From CAZUFB01 sp964619775 (GTDB lineage Bacteria > Actinomycetota > Coriobacteriia > Coriobacteriales > UMGS124): a DNA stretch of 40,127 bases. The notes below the pieces were generated by a model, which had not been told where the DNA came from, searched no databases, and was given only the letters and a program-made list of their open reading frames with translations. Shown one piece after another: positions 17,011 to 24,779 of the stretch (position 1 is its first letter; each line of letters opens with the position of its first letter). Both the position numbers and the translations under genes were made by a program. The stretch covers positions 1 through 40,127 of the forward strand of contig CAZUFB010000010.1 in the NCBI GenBank assembly GCA_964619775.1, written 5' to 3'.

Positions 17011-17340
17011 ATGGATACGATCAAGTCCAGTGACCAGATTAGCGAGGTTTTCAATCTGGGCACGCGCTTTTCAAGCGGCGAGATTCGCATCATAGTCAAA
17101 AAGGTGGATGACCAACGCGGCCCTTGTGGTCGCGTTGCGTTTATAGCCGGTAAAAAGCTCGGCAACGCGGTGGTTCGCAATCGTAGCAAGCGTGTGCTGC
17201 GCGAGGCTGCCCGCGTCGTCGGGCTTCCTGCCGTTGGGTACGACATCCTCCTTATGGCTACGCCGCGTACACGCAGCGCGGCAAGCGACGATGTTTGCCA
17301 TGCTTTAAAGAAGCTGCTTGCAAAGGCTGGTATTAAGTGA
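17011..17340 (+). CDS. rnpA: ribonuclease P protein component
   Basis: 109-residue basic protein that assists the RNase P RNA in maturing tRNA 5' ends. It carries the family motif RNRSKRVLREAAR and the following DILLMATPRT strand. It follows rpmH by 28 bp. No strong ribosome site is visible before ATG 17011, and an in-frame stop at 16984 rules out a longer start, so translation is probably coupled to rpmH. Its stop overlaps the yidD start (GTGA). Confidence 0.95.
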   Translation: MDTIKSSDQISEVFNLGTRFSSGEIRIIVKKVDDQRGPCGRVAFIAGKKLGNAVVRNRSKRVLREAARVVGLPAVGYDILLMATPRTRSAASDDVCHALKKLLAKAGIK

Positions 17341-17699
17341 AAGGCAGGGGAGGGCTGCTTCGCAGGGAAGAAGTCCTTTCGTATCTTTCCCGTGTCCCGC
17401 GGTGGTGCGGTCTTTGTCTGGTGAAGTTCTATCAGTGCTGCATCTCGCCGTTGTTTCCTGCGTGCTGTCGCTATATTCCGACGTGTTCGCAGTATGCGGT
17501 GGTTGCAATCGAGCGTTTTGGGCTGCTTAAAGGTAGCTGGCTAGCGATAAAGCGCATCGGACGCTGTCACCCGTTCCACGAAGGTGGGTACGATCCGGTT
17601 CCTGAGAAGTTTTCATGGTTTGCCAAGAAGGGAAGGGTGCATCGTCGATGTCGTGACTCTTGTTCGAAAAAGGAGAGGCGCGGCAGCGATGTTCCGTAG
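17337..17699 (+). CDS. yidD: membrane protein insertion efficiency factor YidD
   Basis: 120 residues. The conserved core is LVKFYQCCISPLFPACCRYIPTCSQYAVVAIERFG...RIGRCHPFHEGGYDPVP, which matches the YidD (DUF37) family and its conserved cysteines. YidD is a small membrane-associated protein that helps YidC insert inner-membrane proteins. The GTG start overlaps the rnpA stop by three bases. A basic tail of about 30 residues after the DPVP motif is longer than in many relatives. Confidence 0.92.
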   Translation: MKGRGGLLRREEVLSYLSRVPRWCGLCLVKFYQCCISPLFPACCRYIPTCSQYAVVAIERFGLLKGSWLAIKRIGRCHPFHEGGYDPVPEKFSWFAKKGRVHRRCRDSCSKKERRGSDVP

Positions 17700-17835
17700 C
17701 GTGCGCTTGTTCTTGCCTTGTTGCATTCTGCTGTTGTCGACAGGACCTCGCGATGCGTTTGGATGCAGAATCAGTTTCGACGTTGGTGTGATATCCGGCC
17801 TTACGACTATGCGACATTAGTCGCGCGGAGGAGCC

Positions 17836-18582
17836 ATGTGGGATTGGATTATTGATTTCATATACAACTGCCTTGCCTCGCTTGAAGGTTTTGTAGGCGA
17901 CTGGGGTTTGGCAATCATCATTGTTACGGTAATCGTCCGTCTTATTCTGTTGCCGCTAACTTTCAAACAACAGAAGTCGATGGCTGATATGCAGGTTGTG
18001 ACGCCGCTGCTTCAAGAGATTCAGACCAAATATGCCAACGATCCTCAGCGTCTCAACGAAGAGATGATGAAGTTCTATTCCGAGCATAAGTTCAATCCGC
18101 TTGCGGGGTGTCTGCCGCTCATTATCCAGATGCCGGTGTTCTTTGCCTTGTTCTCGGTGTTGCGCGACCGTGTGCCGGAGGAAGCTGCGTTCTACGACAT
18201 TCTTCCCTCGCTTAGTACGAGCGCAGGCAGTGTGCTGAGCGATACGGGAATCGTTGCTGCCATTCCATACGTCATTTTCGTGCTGCTCTTCGGCATTCTG
18301 ACTTTCTTGCCCATGTATCTGCAGAAGAACTCCAACTCGATGACCAAAAATATGGGTATCATTATGACAATCATGATGATTGTCTTCGGTTGGAGTTCTC
18401 CCGCCGGTGTTTTGCTGTACTGGGTTACCTCAAGCGCATGGGGCGTCATACAGCAGCAGCTTATCTTCAAAAAGAAGGAGCGCGACGTCGAAGCTGAGCA
18501 AGCCGCCATGGTTGCTACAAAGCCGGTTGAAGTCAACGTGGTGCGCAAGGTGCCTAAGCCTCGTCCTAAGAAGAAGCACTAA
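17836..18582 (+). CDS. yidC: membrane protein insertase YidC
   Basis: 248 residues of the short Oxa1/YidC form, without the large periplasmic domain of proteobacterial YidC. The N-terminal helix is followed by a membrane span (WGLAIIIVTVIVRLILLPLTF) with the key in-membrane arginine. Next comes the cytosolic helical hairpin (MADMQVVTPLLQEIQTKY). Further spans are near LAGCLPLIIQMPVFFALF, IVAAIPYVIFVLLFGILTF and MGIIMTIMMIVFGWSSPAGVLLYW, and the tail is basic (KPRPKKKH). GGAGGA precedes the ATG. It acts with yidD upstream and jag downstream in membrane protein biogenesis. Confidence 0.95.
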   Translation: MWDWIIDFIYNCLASLEGFVGDWGLAIIIVTVIVRLILLPLTFKQQKSMADMQVVTPLLQEIQTKYANDPQRLNEEMMKFYSEHKFNPLAGCLPLIIQMPVFFALFSVLRDRVPEEAAFYDILPSLSTSAGSVLSDTGIVAAIPYVIFVLLFGILTFLPMYLQKNSNSMTKNMGIIMTIMMIVFGWSSPAGVLLYWVTSSAWGVIQQQLIFKKKERDVEAEQAAMVATKPVEVNVVRKVPKPRPKKKH

Positions 18583-18625
18583 CATCGAGTAGAACCTGTT
18601 TATACGCGTGAGATAGGTATATTCT

Positions 18626-18667
18626 CGAACCGTCCCAATGTTTCACGTGAAACAATGGGACGGTTCG
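18626..18667. repeat. 42-bp near-perfect palindrome with parS at its centre
   Basis: Arms CGAACCGTCCCAA (18626-18638) and ATGGGACGGTTCG (18655-18667) flank parS and pair except for one A-A position. It lies between yidC and jag. There is no T-run after it, so it may be a partial transcription barrier, an RNA end protector or only an extended ParB landing site. Confidence 0.8.
18639..18654. promoter_or_regulatory. parS: parS site, perfect
   Basis: TGTTTCACGTGAAACA in the yidC-jag gap, at the centre of a 42-bp palindrome. Confidence 0.92.
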
Positions 18668-18698
18668 ACGTATGTATTCCAAATAGAAGGTGGATGCG

Positions 18699-19370
18699 AT
18701 GTCTAATGAAGAGCTGAACGAGGTGCAAGACGCCGCTGTAGATGTGTCGGGTGTCAACCTCGATGAGGATACTTTGAAAGATGCAGAAGGTATCGAAGAA
18801 GCAATGACGGTTTCTGAGAGCTCTATTCCCGATGAGTTCGTTGAGATTGCACGCAAGTACAAGGCTCACGAAGCGCTTGCCGACAATGAGCTTGACTTGG
18901 TGGCTGACACTGCTATTGAGATTCTGCGCAACATGTTGTCGTTCTTCGATGCCGACGATGCTGATATCGATGAGTATGACGGTGGGGATGGCGAGCTTAT
19001 CCTCGATGTAAGCAACAGCGATCTTGCTATTCTTATCGGACGACATGGTAAAACCCTTGAGGCGTTCCAATACCTGTTTACTGCGTTGGTGAACAGTCGT
19101 CTTGGTTTCCGCTATCCTGTCATGGTCGACATAGAGGGTTACCGCAACCGCCGGCGCCAGAAGCTTGAAGGAATAGCCCGTGCTGCCGCCAACAAGGTTT
19201 TGTCTCGCGGTGGTGAGGTGAGGATGCACCCCATGAAACCTTATGAGCGTCGTATCATTCATCTTGCTTTACGTAAGACTGTCGGTATCTCAACCCATTC
19301 TGAGGGCATAGAACCCAACCGATACGTTGTAGTGACTCAGACAAAATCAACCTCCAAGAACAAAGAGTAA
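18699..19370 (+). CDS. jag: KH/R3H RNA-binding protein Jag (KhpB)
   Basis: 223 residues. An acidic N-terminal part (about 1-95) comes first. A KH domain follows with IGRHGKTLEAFQYLFTALVN, then an R3H domain with YRNRRRQKLEG...MKPYERRIIHLAL and the HSEGIEPNRYVVV end. Jag/KhpB binds RNA and is encoded beside yidC in many Gram-positives. ATG 18699 is preceded by AGAAGG eight bases upstream; a GTG three codons earlier overlaps that site and is less likely. A strong terminator follows. Confidence 0.92.
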   Translation: MSNEELNEVQDAAVDVSGVNLDEDTLKDAEGIEEAMTVSESSIPDEFVEIARKYKAHEALADNELDLVADTAIEILRNMLSFFDADDADIDEYDGGDGELILDVSNSDLAILIGRHGKTLEAFQYLFTALVNSRLGFRYPVMVDIEGYRNRRRQKLEGIARAAANKVLSRGGEVRMHPMKPYERRIIHLALRKTVGISTHSEGIEPNRYVVVTQTKSTSKNKE

Positions 19371-19404
19371 CTGCCCTACAACATCAGGCAACTATTGCGA
19401 GTGA

Positions 19405-19432
19405 GGGAGGGTCTTCAGAACCCTCCCTTTTG
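19405..19432 (+). terminator. rho-independent terminator after jag
   Basis: GGGAGGGT (19405-19412) pairs with ACCCTCCC (19420-19427), followed by TTTTGCTTT. It lies 35 bp after the jag stop and closes the rpmH-to-jag unit. Confidence 0.88.
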
Positions 19433-19466
19433 CTTTAATCGTTCTTTTTAGCCGTGGTAGGTTGCC

Positions 19467-19536
19467 TGTATGTTGAATAGATTTTGACTCAAATCCACGG
19501 TTCGTAGGTTTGAGTCAAAACATCGATGAACATACA
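19467..19536. repeat. large nested inverted repeat upstream of rsmG
   Basis: Outer arms TGTATGTT (19467-19474) and AACATACA (19529-19536) enclose perfect 12-bp arms TTTTGACTCAAA (19482-19493) and TTTGAGTCAAAA (19509-19520) around a 15-nt loop. Each 12-bp arm contains TTTGAGTCAAA-like two-fold symmetry, which also resembles a protein-binding operator. The gap 19371-19761 otherwise holds only the jag terminator and a short GACGAT-TTT-ATCGTC hairpin at 19641-19655. No tRNA or known RNA family is recognised. Confidence 0.65.
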
Positions 19537-19761
19537 ATTATCGTGCGTTACATACATATCGTGTCTGAGGTATAGCGTAAGCGCAGTGCGGCATAAAATA
19601 TCGTGATATGTCAAACGACCCATGTGTATCTGTTGTTTAGGACGATTTTATCGTCATTACTGCATTGTCAATCGAGAGTCGGTATAGTTCTCTTTTGCAA
19701 GGCGGGTTCTTGAAGACGACATGCAATGAGTCGGCCGCATCGTCGAGGACAGGTGGAGTGG

Positions 19762-20559
19762 ATGGCTGTGGAGCCGCAACAGACCACAGGATCAGATGGT
19801 GCAGCCCTGCATGATGCTGCATGGAACGTTGATATCGAGGTAGCCCGTCTGATTGACCTATGTGGAGAGTTAGATATCGTCATCGACGAGCATAGAGCCA
19901 AACGTCTGATCACATACCTCGCTATGGTGTTGGAAAAGAACAAAGTGTTAAACCTCACGGCTGTTCGAGAGTGGGACAAAGCCGTGGTTTTGCATCTTGT
20001 AGATTCACTGACGCTGTTGCCGGAGCTTGATGCTCAACCGATTGCTTTACGCGAACGGCCGTTTTTGGATATGGGATGCGGTGCAGGTTTTCCAGGTATT
20101 CCGTTGGCGTTGGTGCGTCCTGAACGCTGTGCTGTGCTGTGCGACTCGGTCAAGAAGAAAATCAAGGCAGTTGATGAGTTCATCAAGGCTCTAGGGCTTG
20201 AAGAGCAACTTTCGACCACTACGGATCGGCTTGAAACCCTTGGGATGCATCATCGTCGTGAGTTCGGTTGCATCGTTGTCCGCGCAGTTGCTTCGCTGCC
20301 GGTGCTCATCGAATATGCGGCGCCGTTGTTGTCCAAACGCGGTCAGCTGGTGGTTTCGAAAGGTGTTCCTTCAACGGAAGAGCTTCAAAAAGGGCGTAAG
20401 GCTGGTGAGATGTGCGGTCTGGAGGTTTTATCAGAACGTGTATTCGATTTACCTTTAGAATACGGACAACGCACAATCATTACCTACGAAAAAGTAAAAG
20501 AGCCTGTTATTAGATTGCCGCGTTCTATTGGAACTGCGGCCAAACAGCCGTTGGCATGA
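19762..20559 (+). CDS. rsmG: 16S rRNA (guanine-527-N7)-methyltransferase RsmG
   Basis: 265 residues. SAM-dependent methyltransferase that modifies G527 of 16S rRNA; loss gives low-level streptomycin resistance in several bacteria. Visible motifs are KNKVLNLTAVREWDKAVVLHLVDSL, the SAM-binding FLDMGCGAGFPGIPLA, and CDSVKKKIKAVDEF. ATG 19762 is chosen because AGGTGG lies just upstream; an in-frame codon at 19726 lacks such a site. The stop is followed directly by a parS site, and parA follows. This rsmG-parA-parB order is classical for origin regions. Confidence 0.93.
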   Translation: MAVEPQQTTGSDGAALHDAAWNVDIEVARLIDLCGELDIVIDEHRAKRLITYLAMVLEKNKVLNLTAVREWDKAVVLHLVDSLTLLPELDAQPIALRERPFLDMGCGAGFPGIPLALVRPERCAVLCDSVKKKIKAVDEFIKALGLEEQLSTTTDRLETLGMHHRREFGCIVVRAVASLPVLIEYAAPLLSKRGQLVVSKGVPSTEELQKGRKAGEMCGLEVLSERVFDLPLEYGQRTIITYEKVKEPVIRLPRSIGTAAKQPLA

Positions 20560-20575
20560 TGTTTCACGTGAAACG
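20560..20575. promoter_or_regulatory. parS: parS site
   Basis: TGTTTCACGTGAAACG, one end mismatch. It starts at the base after the rsmG stop and lies in the rsmG-parA gap. Confidence 0.88.
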
Positions 20576-20612
20576 TCATATACAATGTGACGCACAGATG
20601 TGAAGCACGAAG

Positions 20613-20628
20613 AGTTTCACGTGAAACA
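20613..20628. promoter_or_regulatory. parS: parS site upstream of parA
   Basis: AGTTTCACGTGAAACA, one end mismatch, 36 bp before the parA start. Together with the site at 20560 it brackets the presumed parAB promoter, so ParB could autoregulate the operon. Confidence 0.87.
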
Positions 20629-20663
20629 CCCGCACGGAGTTGAAATGTAGATCGGGGAAGTGT

Positions 20664-21464
20664 ATGGGTTATCAAGAAACGAAGCGCAAGAAACCTGAGA
20701 AACCAACCAAAGTTCTTGCCATCATGAATCAAAAAGGCGGTGTTGGAAAGTCAACGACGGCAGTCAACCTTGCCGCTGCTTTGGGGGAGAAACGCTACAA
20801 GGTGCTTGTGGTTGATTTCGACCCCCAAGGCAACACCACCAGCGGTCTGGGCGTTGATAAAACAGAGGTAGAAAAAAGCATCTACGATGCCATCCTCTCC
20901 AATGTTCCTGCTGAGGACATCGTTTGTGAGACGTCAAGCGAGCACGTTTATCTGCTACCTTCGACGATTCAGCTGGCAGGTGCCGAGGTGGAGCTGGTGA
21001 CCACCGAAGCCCGCGATACACGGCTTAAAGATGCCCTGGCATCCATCCGCGACAGTTTTGATTACGTGTTTATTGATTGCCCGCCGTCGTTGGGGGTTCT
21101 GACCATCAATGCATTGACGGCATGCGAACAGCTGCTTATCCCTATCCAGTGCGAGTTCTATGCGTTGGAAGGCGTCACAAAACTGATGGAATCCATGAAG
21201 ATGGTCAAGAATAGCCTAAACCCGACGATTGATATCTTCGGCGTTCTGATGACGATGTACGACTCCCGTACTTCGCTATCTAAACAGGTGGTGGAGGAAG
21301 TTAAAAACTTTTTTGGATCCAAGATGTTCAAGACGGTGATCCCCCGCAACGTTCGCCTAAGCGAAGCTCCGAGTCATGGCAAGTCAATTATCGAATATGC
21401 AAAAATAAGTAAAGGAGCAGAAGCATATCGCAACCTTGCCAAAGAGGTGATTAAGCGTGGCTAA
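20664..21464 (+). CDS. parA: chromosome-partitioning ATPase ParA (Soj)
   Basis: 266 residues. Deviant Walker A KGGVGKST (24-31), Walker A' DFDPQGNTTSGLG and FIDCPPSLG identify the ParA/Soj family, which forms ATP-dependent gradients on the nucleoid and moves ParB-parS complexes. ATG 20664 has GGGGA seven bases upstream; a TTG at 20640 lacks usable spacing. The N-terminal 12 residues are lysine-rich. The end overlaps parB by eight bases, so the two are translationally coupled. Confidence 0.95.
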   Translation: MGYQETKRKKPEKPTKVLAIMNQKGGVGKSTTAVNLAAALGEKRYKVLVVDFDPQGNTTSGLGVDKTEVEKSIYDAILSNVPAEDIVCETSSEHVYLLPSTIQLAGAEVELVTTEARDTRLKDALASIRDSFDYVFIDCPPSLGVLTINALTACEQLLIPIQCEFYALEGVTKLMESMKMVKNSLNPTIDIFGVLMTMYDSRTSLSKQVVEEVKNFFGSKMFKTVIPRNVRLSEAPSHGKSIIEYAKISKGAEAYRNLAKEVIKRG

Positions 21465-22317
21465 GAAAGCTGCCTTGGGAAAGGGGCTTAACGCCCTGGT
21501 GAAAGAAACGCTCGGTGAGGTTCAGGGCGAAGACAACAGCACTGCGGTGCGCGAATTGCCCGTCGATCAGATTCATCGTAATCCCAACCAGCCGCGTATC
21601 CAGTTTGATGAATGCGATTTAAATGAGCTGACAGCTTCTATCAAAGAGGTTGGCATCCTACAGCCTATCATTGTGCGTCCTGATGGCGACGGATATGAGA
21701 TCATTGCTGGCGAACGCCGTTATCAGGCAGCTTGTCGTGCTGGGATGAACACGGTGCCTACGCTGGTGCGCGAAACTGACGAAACAACGAGTCTCGAAAT
21801 TGCCTTAATCGAGAATATCCAGCGTAGCAACCTCAACAGCATCGAAGAAGCACGTGCTTATCGAGACCTTATCGGGAAGACGGGTATGACCCAGGAGCAG
21901 CTTGCTAAGAAGCTTGCTAAGTCTCGCTCGGCCATCACCAACGCGCTGCGTCTGCTCGACCTTCCCGAAGAGGTACAGCAAATGGTTTTTGACGGCAAGC
22001 TGAGCGCAGGTCATGCACGGGCGATCTTAAGTGCAGCTTCAGATGAGAAGCGTATCATGATTGCACATAAAATTGTTGATGAAAAACTATCGGTCCGCCA
22101 AACCGAATCACTCGTTGCCCTCTTCTCTGTTGAACAGGCCGATAAAAGCCCACGTCCAACATTGCCTAACTCGTTCAAAAAGGTTGCCCGCCAGCTTCGT
22201 CAGGATTTAAACACTAATGTTAAGATAAAGCAGGTTCAAGGTAAATATAAGATTGAGATTGAGTTTTCCGACGAAGAAGACCTATCGCGTCTTGTTACTA
22301 TGATTCATGCCAAATAA
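21457..22317 (+). CDS. parB: chromosome-partitioning protein ParB (Spo0J)
   Basis: 286 residues from a GTG start inside the last codons of parA. The N-terminal ALGKGLNALV box binds ParA. The CTP-binding boxes NPNQPR and GERRYQ (85-90), plus ENIQRSNLNSIEEA, follow. The helix-turn-helix (MTQEQLAKKLAKSRSAITNALRLL, then LSAGHARAIL) recognises parS, and a dimerisation domain ends the protein. Eight parS sites in this window are its expected targets. Confidence 0.96.
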   Translation: MAKKAALGKGLNALVKETLGEVQGEDNSTAVRELPVDQIHRNPNQPRIQFDECDLNELTASIKEVGILQPIIVRPDGDGYEIIAGERRYQAACRAGMNTVPTLVRETDETTSLEIALIENIQRSNLNSIEEARAYRDLIGKTGMTQEQLAKKLAKSRSAITNALRLLDLPEEVQQMVFDGKLSAGHARAILSAASDEKRIMIAHKIVDEKLSVRQTESLVALFSVEQADKSPRPTLPNSFKKVARQLRQDLNTNVKIKQVQGKYKIEIEFSDEEDLSRLVTMIHAK

Positions 22318-22329
22318 AGGAGCGTTATT

Positions 22330-22581
22330 ATGAAAAAGTTACTTTCGTTTGTCGGATTTACTGCAGCAGCGGTTATATCGAGTACCGTCGTTTATCTGTA
22401 TATGAACGACAAAGAGGTACACAATAAAGTCGACCGCGCTATTTCTTCTGTTGGTGACGCAGTGCGCGAAATCAAACGAGGTATTGAGATTAACAAAGCA
22501 TTCAAAAACGAAAAAGTCGCCGATTCGGTCGAGCGAAATCAAGCATGGGTAGACGAGCAGTGGGAGGCGATAGGTATTTAA
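22330..22581 (+). CDS. small membrane-anchored protein downstream of parB
   Basis: 83 residues. One N-terminal hydrophobic helix (LLSFVGFTAAAVISSTVVYLYM) is followed by a charged helical region (DRAISSVGDAVREIKRGIEINKAF). AAAGGAG lies 9 bases before the ATG and 13 bp separate it from parB, so it is very likely in the parAB operon. It resembles the general layout of YtxH-like single-span proteins, but I cannot assign a family. A membrane role near segregation is speculation. Confidence 0.75.
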   Translation: MKKLLSFVGFTAAAVISSTVVYLYMNDKEVHNKVDRAISSVGDAVREIKRGIEINKAFKNEKVADSVERNQAWVDEQWEAIGI

Positions 22582-22645
22582 GATAATCAAAACATGTTGG
22601 TTCGATACTAACATCGGGTATCGGTAAGATATTCAACACACAAAC

Positions 22646-22681
22646 AAGCACCCAATGTTTCACGTGAAACATTGGGTGCTT
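22646..22681. terminator. 36-bp perfect palindrome carrying parS, probable bidirectional terminator
   Basis: AAGCACCCAAT (22646-22656) and ATTGGGTGCTT (22671-22681) are exact inverted arms closing on the parS core. It lies between convergent parAB (+) and rlmN (-). Both strands show T-rich tails (CTTTAG on plus, TTGTTTGTG on minus), so it can end transcription from either side. Confidence 0.75.
22656..22671. promoter_or_regulatory. parS: parS site, perfect
   Basis: TGTTTCACGTGAAACA at the centre of the convergent palindrome between the parAB operon and rlmN. Confidence 0.92.
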
Positions 22682-22715
22682 TAGTATCGGATCATATGTT
22701 CCAATAGTTCAATTC

Positions 22716-23756
22716 TTACATACGCTGTTTAAGCTGACCGCAGGCAGCGTCGATGTCTGTTCCGCGCGGTTCCCGGATGGTCGCCTCAATGCCCGCCACA
22801 CCAAGCTTCTGGGCAAAGAGAGCCAAACGTTCGGGTGAAGAAGGGTTGAAACGGCTCCCATGTACGGGGTTAAGTTTGATAAGGTTTACATGGCAGAGCG
22901 TGCGGCGACAGAACGATACCAGCGCGCGCAACTCGCCGTCGGTATCGTTTATACCGTCGATGAGCGCGTATTCGTACGTCGGACGTCGACCGGTTTTCTC
23001 GGCATAGGAGGCGATGGAATCGTGCAGGCGGTCGAGCGTGTACTTCCTCACGCCCGGCATCAGTTCGTCGCGGGTTTCCTGTACGGCGGAGTGCAGCGAT
23101 ATGGCGAGGGTGAACTGTTCGGGTTCGGCGGCGAAACGACGAATCTGCGGCATGATGCCGGCGGTTGAAACGGTTATGTGACGTGCACCGATTTCAAAAC
23201 CGTCTTTGCTGTTGAGAATGCGCATCGCCTCTATAGCGGCATCGTAGTTGAGGAACGGTTCCCCTTGGCCCATAAGCACGACGCTGGTCACGCGCTGTCC
23301 GAAATCTTTGCCGACAACCGCCACTTGGTCCACGATTTCACCAACACCCAAGTTGCGCACATAGCCGTTTTTACCGGTGGCGCAGAACGTGCAGCGCAAC
23401 GGGCAGCCGGCCTGGGTCGAGACGCATACGGTGAGGCGGTTTTTGCTGGGAATGCCGACCGCCTCAACCGAGGCACCGTCGACGAAACGTATCAAATATT
23501 TGCGCGTACCGTCGGAAGACACCTGCTTGCGCGAGATGGACGGAAAGTTGATAGGATACCTTGCCGCCAACTCGGTCCGCAGGGCGGCCGGGAGGTTGGT
23601 CATCTCGTCATATGAGGCGACGCGTTTGCCATACAGCCACTGGATAAGCTGTTTGGCGCGGAAGGGCTGGGTGCCCATCTCCTCGGTGAGCATGGTTGCA
23701 ATCTCGTCGCGTGACAAGGCTTTGATGCCGATGACGTCTGCAGTGGCGCGTTCCAT
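22716..23756 (-). CDS. rlmN: 23S rRNA/tRNA adenine-C2 methyltransferase RlmN
   Basis: 346 residues. Radical-SAM enzyme that methylates C2 of A2503 in 23S rRNA and A37 in some tRNAs. The iron-sulphur cysteines are in CPLRCTFC (C118, C122, C125). VVLMGQGEPFLNY is the GEP motif, and the C-terminal EPRGTDIDAACGQL carries the second catalytic cysteine of the family. The start is ATG 23756, with CAGGAG upstream; the 33 extra codons possible upstream look non-coding. It runs against the main direction of this arm. Confidence 0.95.
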   Translation of the reverse strand: MERATADVIGIKALSRDEIATMLTEEMGTQPFRAKQLIQWLYGKRVASYDEMTNLPAALRTELAARYPINFPSISRKQVSSDGTRKYLIRFVDGASVEAVGIPSKNRLTVCVSTQAGCPLRCTFCATGKNGYVRNLGVGEIVDQVAVVGKDFGQRVTSVVLMGQGEPFLNYDAAIEAMRILNSKDGFEIGARHITVSTAGIMPQIRRFAAEPEQFTLAISLHSAVQETRDELMPGVRKYTLDRLHDSIASYAEKTGRRPTYEYALIDGINDTDGELRALVSFCRRTLCHVNLIKLNPVHGSRFNPSSPERLALFAQKLGVAGIEATIREPRGTDIDAACGQLKQRM

Positions 23757-23951
23757 CCGATCTCCTGTTTCCTGACGGGTTCGAGGGTACAGGCCTATCG
23801 GAGAGGTCTGAATCGGGACCTGATAGGTAAATACATTCAATACCCTCAAACACACGTTGATGAGCGGTTACAATTCCATAGCGTAAGCGTACCATGTGTC
23901 TGTGCGTGCACGCATGTTCGTAACAAAGACAGCATCGCCGAAAGATGTGAG

Positions 23952-24737
23952 ATGCCTGTGCAGAGGAAGAAAAAGACGGGTTCCGTCAAAAAGACGGATT
24001 CCATCCGCAAGCAGTGGACACACCAGCGCTTAGACGGGCGTGCGGGTTCCAAGAATGCTGCACCGCGCGGCAGTCACTTTGCCGTACAGGATTCGTTGAA
24101 ACCCTCTTCTGTGCAACGGGACATGTCGTCTGATGCGATAAAGACGGTCGAGGTCTCCCCACAGGCTGCCGCAACCGTGCAGCCCCAGCCTCCACACGCT
24201 CTTGCATCGCTGTCGCCCGAACAGCAGAATATCCAGCGGCATATCAAGATTACCGGCGCGTCGGGAGAGATGCCGGCCATTCCGTTGCGGTTAAAACATT
24301 CCCCGGCGCTGCCGTACAGCCGTTACAACAAGCGCTACACCCACCATCCGGAGACGGTGGGGTCGTCGGTGTTTTGTGCTTTGTTGCACACCCCGAAAGA
24401 AGGGGCTCCGGCATATGGGTGGACCCCTTTTGCCGTCTACGGTATTGCCGGTGCCGTGGTGACGCTTGCCTGGTGTGTCGCCACGAAGGTGATGAATACA
24501 GGCGTGCCGAGCTCGGACAGCTTTGAGATGACCGTCGGGCTTGCATTGCTGTGCCTTGTAGTGTGCGCCGGCATTGTATTGGCGGTTGTCACCACGTTGA
24601 TGACCCTTAAAGGCGACGAGGATTCGGTCAAGATTGACGTACTGGCGTCCGCCTTGGGCAAAACGGCGCTCATGATGCTCGCCGATGCAGCCGTTTGGGT
24701 TTTAGCTATGGCGTTTATCACGGGTTTTAGTGCATAA
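23952..24737 (+). CDS. predicted membrane protein, three C-terminal spans
   Basis: 261 residues with no family I recognise. The first 150 residues are hydrophilic, basic at the start (QRKKKTGSVKK) and Gln/Pro/Ala-rich, probably disordered and cytoplasmic. Three hydrophobic spans follow: FAVYGIAGAVVTLAWCVA, MTVGLALLCLVVCAGIVLAVV and TALMMLADAAVWVLAMAFI. The ribosome site is weak (AAAGATGTGAG). It is divergent from rlmN and 42 bp ahead of ddl, with which it may be co-transcribed. The intact long frame and the clear spans support a real gene. Confidence 0.65.
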   Translation: MPVQRKKKTGSVKKTDSIRKQWTHQRLDGRAGSKNAAPRGSHFAVQDSLKPSSVQRDMSSDAIKTVEVSPQAAATVQPQPPHALASLSPEQQNIQRHIKITGASGEMPAIPLRLKHSPALPYSRYNKRYTHHPETVGSSVFCALLHTPKEGAPAYGWTPFAVYGIAGAVVTLAWCVATKVMNTGVPSSDSFEMTVGLALLCLVVCAGIVLAVVTTLMTLKGDEDSVKIDVLASALGKTALMMLADAAVWVLAMAFITGFSA

Positions 24738-24779
24738 TCATCCTAACGGTTTATAAAAGTCCGTTGAGGAGACATCATC

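Noticed and set aside
17584..17820. 78-codon frame overlapping the yidD end and the yidD-yidC gap
   Set aside because: It starts inside yidD without a ribosome site and shows no family resemblance; the gap is a normal part of this operon.
19482..19520. Possible tRNA-like fold around the GGTTCG stretch
   Set aside because: The arms form a single long hairpin; there is no cloverleaf, D-loop or acceptor stem.
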